From Caryophanon latum (GTDB lineage Bacteria > Bacillota > Bacilli > Bacillales_A > Planococcaceae), in the NCBI RefSeq assembly GCF_001700325.1, contig NZ_MATO01000056.1:1-64000 (forward strand): a stretch of 64,000 bases of DNA, written 5' to 3'. A model generated the notes under the pieces. The model did not search any database. It was given only the letters and a program-made list of their open reading frames with translations, and had not been told where the DNA came from. Below are positions 53,027-61,862 of the stretch, in pieces; the stretch's first letter is position 1; each line of letters starts with the position of its first letter. A program made the translations under genes and the position numbers.

Positions 53027-54903
53027 TAGTCTCTACCTCTTACGTAAGCTAATTTCTCAACCGTTTGCTGCATCGCCTCAGATAAGTTTTCCTGCGATTC
53101 TAAATAAGCACCGGATAGCGATTTGAAATGCTTAATAACGGTCGTTAGCTCTTGTTCAAATTGCTGGAACGTCGTCGTTAATCCTTTTTCGATACCTGTT
53201 GAGAAGCTGTTCATCGCTACATCGAGCTGGCGACGCGTATCATCAAACGTGCTCGCTGTCGCTTCCCACTGCTCTTTACTATATTGAACTTGCTTCGTCA
53301 CTTCCTCAAGCTGCGTTTCCGATAAGCCTGTAAAGTTCTCTAAATACGTCAACACATCGTCGTTCCATTTTTGTAAATGTGGAATGAGCTCTGCTTGACG
53401 CTCCTGCAATAGCTTTAGCTGCTCCATCGTGTTATGTAACGATTCCGCCGTTCCTTCCATATGGGCAACGACTGGCGTTAACGCGTCTGCTGTCAATTCT
53501 GTTTTCGCTAGTAGCTGTAAGTTTGTATCCGCAGCGTCCGCATACGATTCCGCTGATTTCGTTAACTCCGTCGCTAACGTTTCAAAGCGCGTCGATACCG
53601 CCTCTGTTTTTTCGACTAATTGATCGAGCATCGACGTTTGAGCTTCTTGTAGTTGCTGACCGAACTTGCTAAATTGCACAATTAAATCGTTTGAGCTTTC
53701 GACAAATTCGCTTGAACGCGCTAACACTTCTTGCTGTAACGGCAACTGCGCATTCGATAGCTGCTGCACATCTTTAAGTGATACCGATAACGCCGATAGC
53801 TCCTCGGACGCTTTTTCGTACGAGCTTTGCGATTTGGCCATACCTTCTGATAACGCTGTGTACGACTGCATCATTTGCTCTGTACGGTTAAACACTTCCT
53901 CTTGCTTTGCGGCTGCAACTTCAAACTTCGTCGTAATGTCGCCAACTGCTTGCACCATATTTTCTTGAATCGATTTAGACGTATGTAACACGTTCATGAA
54001 ATCTTGCATAATCGTTTTCGTGTCGTTCGTTAATGAATCGACGAGCTTCTCGCTTAAATCCGCGCTTTGATTTTGCGTCAGTTCCATTTGCTTCTCTACT
54101 AAATCGTTTTGCGTTTGCAACTGCGTTTCCATGCGACCGAATCCTGAGCGCATCGTTTCAGTAAACGGTGTAAACGCTCGCTCTAACGCATCGGTTAATA
54201 GCGTCGTCATTTGCTCTGCCTGCTGCTGCGAAATTTTTTGTAAGCGGTTTAAAAATAACTGCTCGTCGTCCACATCAAGCAATGCTGCAAACGTATGCGC
54301 ATGCCAATCAATTTTTGCATCTAATTTCATCGTTGCGCGACGATCAAAATAAAGCCAAGCAAGCGACAGTACAACACCGACAACCGACGTTACAAACGCT
54401 GTCGTCATACCGCTCATTAACGTATCAATGCCACTTCGCAACTGCTCCGCATCTAACGTATTTAAATCAGACAAGCCGATAATGAGCCCGATAAACGTAC
54501 CGAGCACCCCGATTGATGTATGTACACCGCCACCGACATCTAAAATGCCACGCTCACCTACTGCATACGTTAACGCCTCGACGCCAAGGTAGCGCTCCAC
54601 TTTAATTTTTTCATCTTCGTCATTTTTCGATACACGCTCATAATACCGCTTCCATTGTTGAACGAATTTGGAATTGGCATCTTGTTGTTCAAACAGCTCG
54701 TTTAACGTGTAGTTCGTCCACTGTTCGTTTGGGTTGTTTTTGATTGCGGCTTCAATATTTTCTAATGCTTGATTCTCGGTCTTTTTACTTTTTTTATAAC
54801 GAGCTCTCAATCCTAAAAATATAACTGCTTGAACGATAATATATCCAATTGTAAATCCGTTTAAGTTATTAAACACATTCCCAATCGTATTAAAATCTCC
54901 CAC
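53026..54903 (-). CDS. zorA: ZorA-like MotA/ExbB channel with long tail, 625 aa
   Basis: Proton-channel subunit. Membrane helices at about 17-33, 129-145 (GVHTSIGVLGTFIGLIIGLS) and 166-186 (MTTAFVTSVVGVVLSLAWLY) form the MotA/TolQ/ExbB core. From about 200 to the end there is a 420-residue coiled-coil tail rich in Gln, Glu and Thr, the feature that separates ZorA from flagellar MotA and TolQ; in Zorya it senses and transmits phage attack from the envelope to ZorC/ZorD. First gene of the operon, with GAGGTG and GGTGGGAG upstream of its ATG. Confidence 0.9.
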   Translation of the reverse strand: MGDFNTIGNVFNNLNGFTIGYIIVQAVIFLGLRARYKKSKKTENQALENIEAAIKNNPNEQWTNYTLNELFEQQDANSKFVQQWKRYYERVSKNDEDEKIKVERYLGVEALTYAVGERGILDVGGGVHTSIGVLGTFIGLIIGLSDLNTLDAEQLRSGIDTLMSGMTTAFVTSVVGVVLSLAWLYFDRRATMKLDAKIDWHAHTFAALLDVDDEQLFLNRLQKISQQQAEQMTTLLTDALERAFTPFTETMRSGFGRMETQLQTQNDLVEKQMELTQNQSADLSEKLVDSLTNDTKTIMQDFMNVLHTSKSIQENMVQAVGDITTKFEVAAAKQEEVFNRTEQMMQSYTALSEGMAKSQSSYEKASEELSALSVSLKDVQQLSNAQLPLQQEVLARSSEFVESSNDLIVQFSKFGQQLQEAQTSMLDQLVEKTEAVSTRFETLATELTKSAESYADAADTNLQLLAKTELTADALTPVVAHMEGTAESLHNTMEQLKLLQERQAELIPHLQKWNDDVLTYLENFTGLSETQLEEVTKQVQYSKEQWEATASTFDDTRRQLDVAMNSFSTGIEKGLTTTFQQFEQELTTVIKHFKSLSGAYLESQENLSEAMQQTVEKLAYVRGRD

Positions 54904-55055
54904 CTAATTTCACCTCTTCATTATTTTCTATTCCCATTATATAGTCGAAGGAATAATTTAGGTAGTTTTTTAGTGCTTTTCACTTAACAAAAAGGAAAAC
55001 AAAAAGAAATTATACATTTCCGTTGAACGATTCGTGTGCTCCATGCTCGACAAAC

Positions 55056-55090
55056 AAAAAAATAGCGCGACGCCGTAAAGCATCGCACTA
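55056..55090 (-). terminator. Terminator upstream of the Zorya-like operon
   Basis: On the minus strand TAGTGCGATG and CGTCGCGCTA form an imperfect stem followed by seven T. It insulates the operon from transcripts of the Rpn-family genes upstream. Confidence 0.75.
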
Positions 55091-55111
55091 CGTTAAATTC
55101 GTTTTTCATAA

Positions 55112-55216
55112 CAGATCTGTTGATTAGCCACTTGTATACAGCTGAATCAGTTGTTTTCAGTAGCAATACTGACATGAATGCAGCATTGTAGTGGCATGGA
55201 GCGTGCGGCGAGTTTC
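55112..55216. repeat. Repeat family, copy E (left half)
   Basis: AGATCTGTTGATTAGCCACT followed by TGTATACAGCTGAATCAGTTG matches the left end of copies A and B; the shared GTAGTGGCA.GGAGCGTGCGG of copy A follows. It stops next to the truncated Rpn-family copy. Confidence 0.65.
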
Positions 55217-55222
55217 ATAGCG

Positions 55223-55706
55223 TTACTTTTCCTGTAGCTGATGGATTTGTTCCAATGTTAAGCCGGTAAACTGTTGAATCATGTTCATATCAACATTCGC
55301 TGCAAGCATTTCAAGTGCCACTTTTTGAACGCCTAGCTCAATCCCTTCTTCTTTTCCTAGTTCGATTCCAATTTCAATCCCGCGTTCTTCTCCCAATTCA
55401 ATCCCTTTATCCTTCGCATCACTCAATCTCGCCTCGTCATCAATAATCGCCTTCAACCGCATCTCATACGCAAACCGTGTCTCGGGTGTTTGGCTCAATT
55501 CTTCCCACGTACCGAACGCGTCAATTAAGTTTTCGTCCTTCATCGCCAATTCCTCCAATTCTTCGTAAATTTCCGTATACACTTTTTCTTTCCGCGCGTC
55601 GACCATGCCGAGCAGCAATAGCCATTTCGCTAAAATATCATCAAGTGGCTGCAATTGCTCGTCGTACTACGCTTTTAAGTACGTATACTGCTTTTTAAAA
55701 TGTGAG
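55223..55706 (-). pseudogene. 5'-truncated second copy of the Rpn-family gene
   Basis: The 143 residues from 55654 to the stop are nearly identical to the C-terminal half of the neighbour at 55764 (LLLGMVDARKEKVYTEIYEE onward), then diverge in the repetitive GIELG tail. Further upstream the sense continues to about 55706 but a TAG replaces the conserved Trp codon just before (YLKA-stop-YDEQLQPL against FLKAWHDKKLQPL). The nuclease core is absent. It is a decayed tandem duplicate. Confidence 0.8.
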
Positions 55707-55763
55707 AGCTATTGAAATATGATGTAAAAAGCCACTTCGAACAAGTTCGAGCGACTTCATACG

Positions 55764-56747
55764 TTACATATGTCGTTTTAATTTTTCGAGCTCGTCGATA
55801 GACAGACCCGTTGCTTGTTGAATTGTTTCAAGTTCGACGTGTAATGCAAGGAAGTTTTTCGCTAGCTGCAGTCGTTCTTCGTGGCGACCTGCTGCTTTTC
55901 CAATTTCAATCCCTTTTTCAATCCCGCGTTCTTCTCCTAACTCAATCCCTTTATCCTTCGCATCACTCAATCTCGCTTCGTCATCAATGATTGCTTTCAA
56001 CCGCATCTCGTAAGCAAACCGTGTCTCGGGTGTCTGGCTCAATTCTTCCCACGTACCGAACGCGTCAATTAAGTTTTCGTCCTTCATCGCCAACTCCTCC
56101 AATTCTTCGTAAATTTCCGTATACACTTTTTCTTTCCGCGCGTCGACCATGCCGAGAAGCAGTAACCATCTCGCTAAAATATCGTCAAGTGGCTGCAATT
56201 TCTTATCGTGCCACGCTTTCAAAAATTTATTCATTTCAATAAAATGCACTTCTAACACATCATCAATCGGTCGCAAACGCTTTAGCTCCGCATCCTCATA
56301 CAAATGATACGTCGTGTGGTAATGCGATAAGTCGTTAAACACCGTAAAGTTACAAATATTAATCGTAATCGTCGGCAAGAGCGTTCGATAGCCTTTGCCC
56401 TTCTCCAATTGCTTTGCAAACAAACGTGACCAATAATACAAAGTGCGTTTCATCATATCGTCTTGATTGGACAACTGCATCTCAATATTAATGTGCTCAC
56501 CCGATTGCGTTTTTACAAGCAAGTCGAGGCGCGATTGCTTGTCGCCATCATACTGACCACCGAGCTCCTCGTTTAAAAACGTTACTTCTTTGATCGTATC
56601 GCGTCCTGTTCGTGCCAAAATCGCATTCAAAAAAACGATCGTAATGTGCTTATTGCGCTCGCTGCCGAACAGTTGCTTAAAGGCAAAATCTACTTTCAAA
56701 TCAATCAATTTATGCAGCGGAATGCGTCGCAATGCTTGTTGATTCAT
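55764..56747 (-). CDS. Rpn-family recombination-promoting nuclease / PD-(D/E)XK putative transposase, 327 aa
   Basis: The PD-(D/E)XK core is in the first 110 residues: KVDFAFKQLFG with an Asp, then SRLDLLVKTQSGEHINIEMQ, the D-x(n)-E-x-Q metal and catalytic residues. A helical middle and a low-complexity GIELGEERGIEKGIEIGKAA tail typical of this family follow. Such proteins promote RecA-independent recombination and are often found in multiple copies. The family is commonly annotated as transposase, but no terminal inverted repeats are visible here. Confidence 0.9.
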   Translation of the reverse strand: MNQQALRRIPLHKLIDLKVDFAFKQLFGSERNKHITIVFLNAILARTGRDTIKEVTFLNEELGGQYDGDKQSRLDLLVKTQSGEHINIEMQLSNQDDMMKRTLYYWSRLFAKQLEKGKGYRTLLPTITINICNFTVFNDLSHYHTTYHLYEDAELKRLRPIDDVLEVHFIEMNKFLKAWHDKKLQPLDDILARWLLLLGMVDARKEKVYTEIYEELEELAMKDENLIDAFGTWEELSQTPETRFAYEMRLKAIIDDEARLSDAKDKGIELGEERGIEKGIEIGKAAGRHEERLQLAKNFLALHVELETIQQATGLSIDELEKLKRHM

Positions 56748-56839
56748 CGAAAATCACCTCTATATTATTTTTGATTATAGCATAACGACGCGGTACTCCG
56801 CAGTCGAGCGAACGTGCAAAAATTGTATTTTGCGCATGC

Positions 56840-56872
56840 AAAAACCGAAAGTGCGGTCATCACACTTTCGGC
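56840..56872 (-). terminator. Terminator of the methyltransferase gene
   Basis: On the minus strand CCGAAAGTGTG and CGCACTTTCGG pair around TGAC and are followed by TTTTT. Confidence 0.88.
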
Positions 56873-56880
56873 AATATACT

Positions 56881-57636
56881 TTATTTATACGCGACGATAC
56901 GAATGCGCTTATAGTCCGCAACCCACGTGCCATCTTTGTACAGCTTGTCGCGTGAATGCGCCACCGTTTCATTGAATACGCGCTCTTTTACGTGCGGGGC
57001 GATGCCGTCAAATAAGCTGCCGCTAAACATGTCGAGCCAGTTGCGCAGCCCTTCCTCTCCGTCAAGTGGCGTCGGACGATCGAAATGACACGCATACGCC
57101 ACGCGGAAACCGACGCGCTCTAAAATCGTCGTGTACTGCCCAATTGTCGGAAAATACCACGGAAATTGCTCGTCACGATACGTAATGCCTGCCGCTCGAA
57201 TTTGCGCGATCAGCTCGGTCGTAATCGTTTCAACGTTTCCAGCGCCGCCAAACTCAACGACGATGCGCCCACCATTGTTTAAGCTGTTGTACATGCTTGT
57301 CGCAACCGCTTCTGGCTCCTTCATCCAATGCAGCGCCGCGTTCGAAAAGACGCAATCAAACTGCTCAGCGTACGGTAAGCTCGTCGCATCTGCTACCGCA
57401 AACGTCACGTGCGGATATTTTGCGCTCGCCTGCTCAATCATATTTGCCGATAAATCGACACCGACAACGTATGCGCCGCGCTCATGTAACGTATTAGCTA
57501 AATCCCCCGTGCCACAGCCGATGTCTAGCACATGCTCCCCTTTTGTAACTTCGACAAGCTCGATGACACTTTCCCCGTACGTCGATACGAATGCATGCTT
57601 GTCATCATAAAGTGTTGCGTTCCAAAAATCAGTCAT
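56881..57636 (-). CDS. Class I SAM-dependent methyltransferase, 251 aa
   Basis: Rossmann-fold methyltransferase: motif I HVLDIGCGTGDLANTLHERG near residue 35, acidic motif II VVGVDLSANMIEQA near 57, VADATSLPY near 81, and post-motif FDCVFSNAALHWM near 93, the last typical of the trans-aconitate-methyltransferase-like group of small-molecule enzymes. It does not look like a DNA methylase. It is divergent from the LysR gene. Substrate unknown. Confidence 0.92.
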   Translation of the reverse strand: MTDFWNATLYDDKHAFVSTYGESVIELVEVTKGEHVLDIGCGTGDLANTLHERGAYVVGVDLSANMIEQASAKYPHVTFAVADATSLPYAEQFDCVFSNAALHWMKEPEAVATSMYNSLNNGGRIVVEFGGAGNVETITTELIAQIRAAGITYRDEQFPWYFPTIGQYTTILERVGFRVAYACHFDRPTPLDGEEGLRNWLDMFSGSLFDGIAPHVKERVFNETVAHSRDKLYKDGTWVADYKRIRIVAYK

Positions 57637-57741
57637 CTTGCTTCCCCCTTGCTCGTTTTTTACAGTATAATCGCATTACGTAATAAACAGAAATAAAGAA
57701 AAATACACATTTTAATAACGAAACGTAATTAGGAGGACATA

Positions 57742-58605
57742 ATGGATTTCAAATGGCTCAAAACATTTATCGTCGCCGCACAATGCGAAAACTTTCGACA
57801 AGCGAGCGAGCAGCTATTTTTAACGCAGCCTGCTGTGACGAACCACATACAGAAGTTAGAGCAATCGCTACAATGTGCGCTCTTCATTCGAAAAGGTAAG
57901 ACGGTAACACTTAGCGCGGAAGGACACCGCTTCTTGCCGATTGCGAAAACGATGCTCGCCCAATATGACGACGGACTACAAAGCTTCCACGCATGGCGAT
58001 TTGGCTACGACAAGCAGCTAACAATCGCCGTCGCTCCGCAAATTGCATCGTCCATATTGCCCGCCATTTTAAAAAGCTTTATGCAGCATGAGCCAACGAT
58101 CGACGTGCACTTGAACGTCGTCAACTCGTATGACGTTGTGCATGAGGTGCTACAAGGCAAAGCAGATGTCGGCTTAACACGCACCGAGCTAACGCAGGCA
58201 AGTTTGCATTATGACGTTGCGCTAGAAGAAGCGGTCGTGCTCATTGCTCCGTTTGACACGACGATTACAGACGAGGCACAGTTGCTAAAAGCGTACCGGC
58301 TCATTACGCACAATCACCCAGTGTACTGGGACGACTTGCTCGCTGACGTACAACGCGCTTACCCAACCGTTCAAACGCTAAAAGTAAACCAAGTCGAAGT
58401 GACGAAAAAGTTTATTGAACAAGGGCTCGGTGTATCGTACTTGCCACATTCGATGGTACAACGTGAGCTAGACGAGCAGCAGCTAAAGATCATTCCACCG
58501 ACACGCATCAACTTACCGACATCGAAAACGTATACCGCAACAAAAGTCGTAACACCTGAGACGACAGCATTTTTACAATTTTTCAATGCGGCGCTCCGTT
58601 CATAA
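57742..58605 (+). CDS. LysR-family transcriptional regulator, 287 aa
   Basis: N-terminal HTH (FRQASEQLFLTQPAVTNHIQ, residues 18-37) and a C-terminal type 2 periplasmic-binding-like effector domain (about 90-287), of CitR/CcpC-like size. The ATG has AGGAGG upstream. It is divergent from the methyltransferase gene with a 105-base spacer, so that gene is a candidate target. The effector is unknown. Confidence 0.93.
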   Translation: MDFKWLKTFIVAAQCENFRQASEQLFLTQPAVTNHIQKLEQSLQCALFIRKGKTVTLSAEGHRFLPIAKTMLAQYDDGLQSFHAWRFGYDKQLTIAVAPQIASSILPAILKSFMQHEPTIDVHLNVVNSYDVVHEVLQGKADVGLTRTELTQASLHYDVALEEAVVLIAPFDTTITDEAQLLKAYRLITHNHPVYWDDLLADVQRAYPTVQTLKVNQVEVTKKFIEQGLGVSYLPHSMVQRELDEQQLKIIPPTRINLPTSKTYTATKVVTPETTAFLQFFNAALRS

Positions 58606-58662
58606 CATCAAAAACCGCCACGAAATGCTCGCGGCGGGTTCACTGAGTATTTATATTTAAAC

Positions 58663-59034
58663 TTATTCCCAATTCATCGCATCATCAGGTACGTTATAAG
58701 TATATAACATATAATCAACTTCATGTTCTTCTTCTAAATCTTCACGCTCAGCACCAGCATCAATTAGCTTTTTCGCTTCGCTACAAATTAATGGCAAAAT
58801 CCATTCCATGCGTCCCATACCAATGATTTCTTCATAGTCGTCTCCATAAGCAAATACAAGTTTTGCACCACATTGACAATGGTCGTGCTCTTCTTCAACA
58901 AATTGCTTCGCTAATGCTAAGTAGCAATCTCCACAAACATGTATTAGTTTTCCTTGATCTCCGTGTACCTGAAAATAATCTGTTGGAATCGCTTCTTCTT
59001 GCATTTCAGTTTGGCATTTATCACATTTTTCCAT
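58663..59034 (-). CDS. Zinc-ribbon-like protein, 123 aa
   Basis: CDKCQTE at residues 4-7, CGDC near 34 and CQC near 54 are paired metal-binding motifs; the rest is acidic. No signal or membrane segment. It is divergent from the phosphorothioation genes with a 157-base spacer and no link to them is visible. Not recognised. Confidence 0.75.
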   Translation of the reverse strand: MEKCDKCQTEMQEEAIPTDYFQVHGDQGKLIHVCGDCYLALAKQFVEEEHDHCQCGAKLVFAYGDDYEEIIGMGRMEWILPLICSEAKKLIDAGAEREDLEEEHEVDYMLYTYNVPDDAMNWE

Positions 59035-59191
59035 AAAAGAAACCCCTTTCTAAAAGTGAATTCCCATCATTTTAACATATAATTAAATCCCTAGACATCA
59101 TTACTTCAAAAAAAGTAGTTCTTTTATAATGCTTAAATCTCAAAAATTTGTTATAGTAAATTTTAGTATATTTTAGAAGGGAGGCTTTTCT

Positions 59192-59374
59192 TTGAATACA
59201 GAAGAAAAAAAACTTTTGATAAATATCGCAAAAGAGCACAATATTTCAGCTAAAACATTAGTAGATATTATTAGTTCATCAAAGAAATTTAGCTATGAGA
59301 CAAACACGTCTGGCGAACGTATAAACGAATATTACGGCATGATCAAATATGCCACTAACCAACAACAAAAGTAG
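59192..59374 (+). CDS. DNA-modification-associated small protein, 60 aa
   Basis: A 60-residue helical, Lys-rich protein starting at TTG (59192) with AAGGGAGG seven bases upstream. Small proteins of this type precede dndD in DNA phosphorothioation clusters (annotated as DNA-modification-system-associated small protein), and dndD follows after 11 bases. Its biochemical role is not known to me. Confidence 0.7.
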   Translation: MNTEEKKLLINIAKEHNISAKTLVDIISSSKKFSYETNTSGERINEYYGMIKYATNQQQK

Positions 59375-59385
59375 GTGCTAGTCAG

Positions 59386-61443
59386 ATGATTTTTAAAAAA
59401 TTAACATTTAAAAACTACAAAACATATTATGGTGTACAAGAAGTTGATTTACATATTCCTGAAAATGTAACACAAGATGAAAAAAGAAATATTATTCTTT
59501 TAGGTGGATTAAATGGTGCAGGAAAAACTACTTTCCTAAAAGCAATTTTATATATTTTATTTGGTAAACGAGGCATTACAAATAGTACATCTAAAACTGT
59601 TATTGAAGCCGAATATAAGAAGTTATTTTCAAATGTCATTAATAACACATATTTTGAAGAAGGTGGACGTGATTGTTCCGCATCGCTTGTATTAGAAACA
59701 GATGCAGGTGAAGAATGGACATTGAGTGTAAAATGGCATGTAGATTCATTCAAGATCATTAGCCAAGAAGAACGCGAAATTGCTATAAAAAAACCAGGGA
59801 GCAATATTCCTAAAAAAATGATGATTCAGCAAATGGATTCGTATAATCGTTTAATTGATAGCGTTATTCCATTTCACGCTGTACCGTTTGTCATTTTTGA
59901 TGGTGAAGAGATTCGTACATTAGTTGAAAAACAGAATACAGAAGAAATGAAAGATGCTATTAAAAAGATTTCTGGCATTCAATCAAATGACCAACTAATT
60001 GAAGATTTATATCAGTTAAAAACAAAACTACAAAAAGATATTGCTAAAATTAGTAATTCGGTAAAGGTAGACAAACTACAAAGTGAGCTTGATAATGTTA
60101 ATGCAGAGCTGAGTTCTACGCGTGAAAAATCTGCAAAATATGCGAAACTAATAGAAGAGGAAACAACACAACGAGATGCTTTACAAGAAGCTCGTAAAGA
60201 AAAATTGCTTCATAACTCTAAATCCCGTGAGACAATTTCTGTAAAGCTTGGTTCCATTAAAGCGAATTTAGCAGCAGCAGAAAAAGAGCTAGAACAACAT
60301 TTCCAAAATGATATGTTCTCCATAATTTTAGCTAAAAACATTACAAAATTAAAATCTCGTTTACAAGTAGAAAAGAATGTTAGAGAAAAGAAATTGCTTC
60401 AACAAACGCAGTTAGAAACGAAGCTACAACCGTATGAAAAATTTATCATGCAATTACTTGAAACAGCTATTAACCCGCCATTAACGTTAGAACAAAAAAC
60501 ACAGTTAAAAGAAAATGGTGAGTCAGTTTGGCTAAAATTAAATAATCAAAAACAAGTTGAGATTCCTAATTTATTAGAATTACATGATTTAAATAAAAAC
60601 GACTTAAATTATTTATCTTCTTTACCAATTACAAATGCCTCAAAGGTTACAAACTTAATTAATACGATTGATCGCTTAAAGTCAGAGCAAGAAGAAATTT
60701 TATTACAACTCCAAAATGCGCCAGAAGCTGCTGATACCTCTATTGAAGAAGAGCAAATTCGCAAAAAAACTGAGCAAATTGCAAAGTATCAAATGTTCAA
60801 ACAATCATTCGATAAAAAAATTAGAACATATTTGGAAGAAAAACGTTCTCTTGAAACACAGCTTTCTAAAAATGTAGCTGTTGGTGGCAATGCCGACCAA
60901 CTATATGCAGAAATGCAATATTTAGATCGAACGATTAAAGCACTCATTAAATATGAGGAAGAATATACAGCTTTAAAAACCTCTATTATTAAAACAGAGT
61001 TTGAAAGTATGTTAAAGAAGCTGTTTAGAAAACAAGATGAGTTTGGCAAAATTGAATTCGATACGGAAACATATAGCATTCGACTATACAATGACAAAAT
61101 GAGAGAAATTAGTTTACATGATCGTTCTGCTGGTGAAATGCAAATGATTTCGTCTGCATTTATTTGGGCATTAACGCGTGCATCTAACCTAAAATTACCT
61201 GTAGTCATTGATACGCCATTAGGTCGATTAGATAGCTATCACCGATCTCACTTAATTGAGCACTATTATCGTCATTTAGGTCACCAAGTAATTATTTTAT
61301 CAACAGACACTGAAATCACGCGTGATTATATTGAATTGATGGAAAAATCTTCTTATAAACAATATATGCTTGATTATAACGAAGAGAAAAAATATACCAT
61401 TATTCGAGATGGCTATTTTAAATTTATTAAGGAGAATCGCTAA
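59386..61443 (+). CDS. dndD: DNA sulfur-modification ATPase DndD, 685 aa
   Basis: SMC/Rad50-like ATPase of phosphorothioate DNA modification. Walker A LLGGLNGAGKTTFLKAILY lies near residue 38, a long coiled coil spans about 190-560, and the C-terminal half-site carries the signature HDRSAGEMQMISSAFIWALT and Walker B LPVVIDTPLGRLDSYHRS near 610-635. The closing LGHQVIILSTDTEI is typical of DndD. The 60-residue gene precedes it and dndE starts on its stop codon (one shared base). Confidence 0.93.
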   Translation: MIFKKLTFKNYKTYYGVQEVDLHIPENVTQDEKRNIILLGGLNGAGKTTFLKAILYILFGKRGITNSTSKTVIEAEYKKLFSNVINNTYFEEGGRDCSASLVLETDAGEEWTLSVKWHVDSFKIISQEEREIAIKKPGSNIPKKMMIQQMDSYNRLIDSVIPFHAVPFVIFDGEEIRTLVEKQNTEEMKDAIKKISGIQSNDQLIEDLYQLKTKLQKDIAKISNSVKVDKLQSELDNVNAELSSTREKSAKYAKLIEEETTQRDALQEARKEKLLHNSKSRETISVKLGSIKANLAAAEKELEQHFQNDMFSIILAKNITKLKSRLQVEKNVREKKLLQQTQLETKLQPYEKFIMQLLETAINPPLTLEQKTQLKENGESVWLKLNNQKQVEIPNLLELHDLNKNDLNYLSSLPITNASKVTNLINTIDRLKSEQEEILLQLQNAPEAADTSIEEEQIRKKTEQIAKYQMFKQSFDKKIRTYLEEKRSLETQLSKNVAVGGNADQLYAEMQYLDRTIKALIKYEEEYTALKTSIIKTEFESMLKKLFRKQDEFGKIEFDTETYSIRLYNDKMREISLHDRSAGEMQMISSAFIWALTRASNLKLPVVIDTPLGRLDSYHRSHLIEHYYRHLGHQVIILSTDTEITRDYIELMEKSSYKQYMLDYNEEKKYTIIRDGYFKFIKENR

Positions 61444-61823
61444 TGGGAAATAGTAAATTTTATATTTCAAAAGAAGCAAAAGATATTATCGATTCATTTA
61501 AAATTATTTTATCGATCGATGAAACACCTACTATTATTAAACTTGCGCTAGCAAAAGGGATTTCGCTGATTGAACCAAACGATGTATTAGATGAAAATCT
61601 ATATAAAGCTACTGAAAAATGGCTAGTTCCAGAAAACATTATAAAGGAACAAGAATTTTTACTTTTCAAACACCTAATTATTAATGAATACGAAACTGTT
61701 ATAACAGATAAAGATATTAATAAGTATTTCGCTTTCCTAATAGAAAAAGGGATAAGAAAGTTACATGAAATTGTACAAAATAAAACATCTCTTGAAAACA
61801 TTTATGAAGCAATCTTAAATTAA
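61443..61823 (+). CDS. dndE: DNA sulfur-modification protein DndE, 126 aa
   Basis: Small DndE-like protein of the phosphorothioation complex, thought to bind DNA. YISKEAKDIIDSFKIILSID followed by TPTIIKLALAKGISL is the family's N-terminal pattern of two helices. One base overlaps dndD. It ends at a shared terminator with the convergent DptH-type gene. Confidence 0.85.
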   Translation: MGNSKFYISKEAKDIIDSFKIILSIDETPTIIKLALAKGISLIEPNDVLDENLYKATEKWLVPENIIKEQEFLLFKHLIINEYETVITDKDINKYFAFLIEKGIRKLHEIVQNKTSLENIYEAILN

Positions 61824-61858
61824 AAATACCGTCAGCGAATTACTCGCTGACGGTATTT
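61824..61858. terminator. Bidirectional terminator
   Basis: AAATACCGTCAGCGA and TCGCTGACGGTATTT form a perfect 15-bp stem between convergent dndE and the ATPase gene. Confidence 0.93.
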
Positions 61859-61862
61859 CTAG

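Noticed and set aside
52352-54903. Flagellar MotA/MotB or TolQ/TolR pair
   Set aside because: The 420-residue coiled-coil tail and the linked ZorC-position and SNF2 genes are not found in flagellar or Tol operons.
56881-57636. DNA methyltransferase of a restriction system
   Set aside because: Its motifs fit small-molecule methyltransferases; the DPPY/NPPY or PCQ catalytic motifs of DNA methylases are absent.
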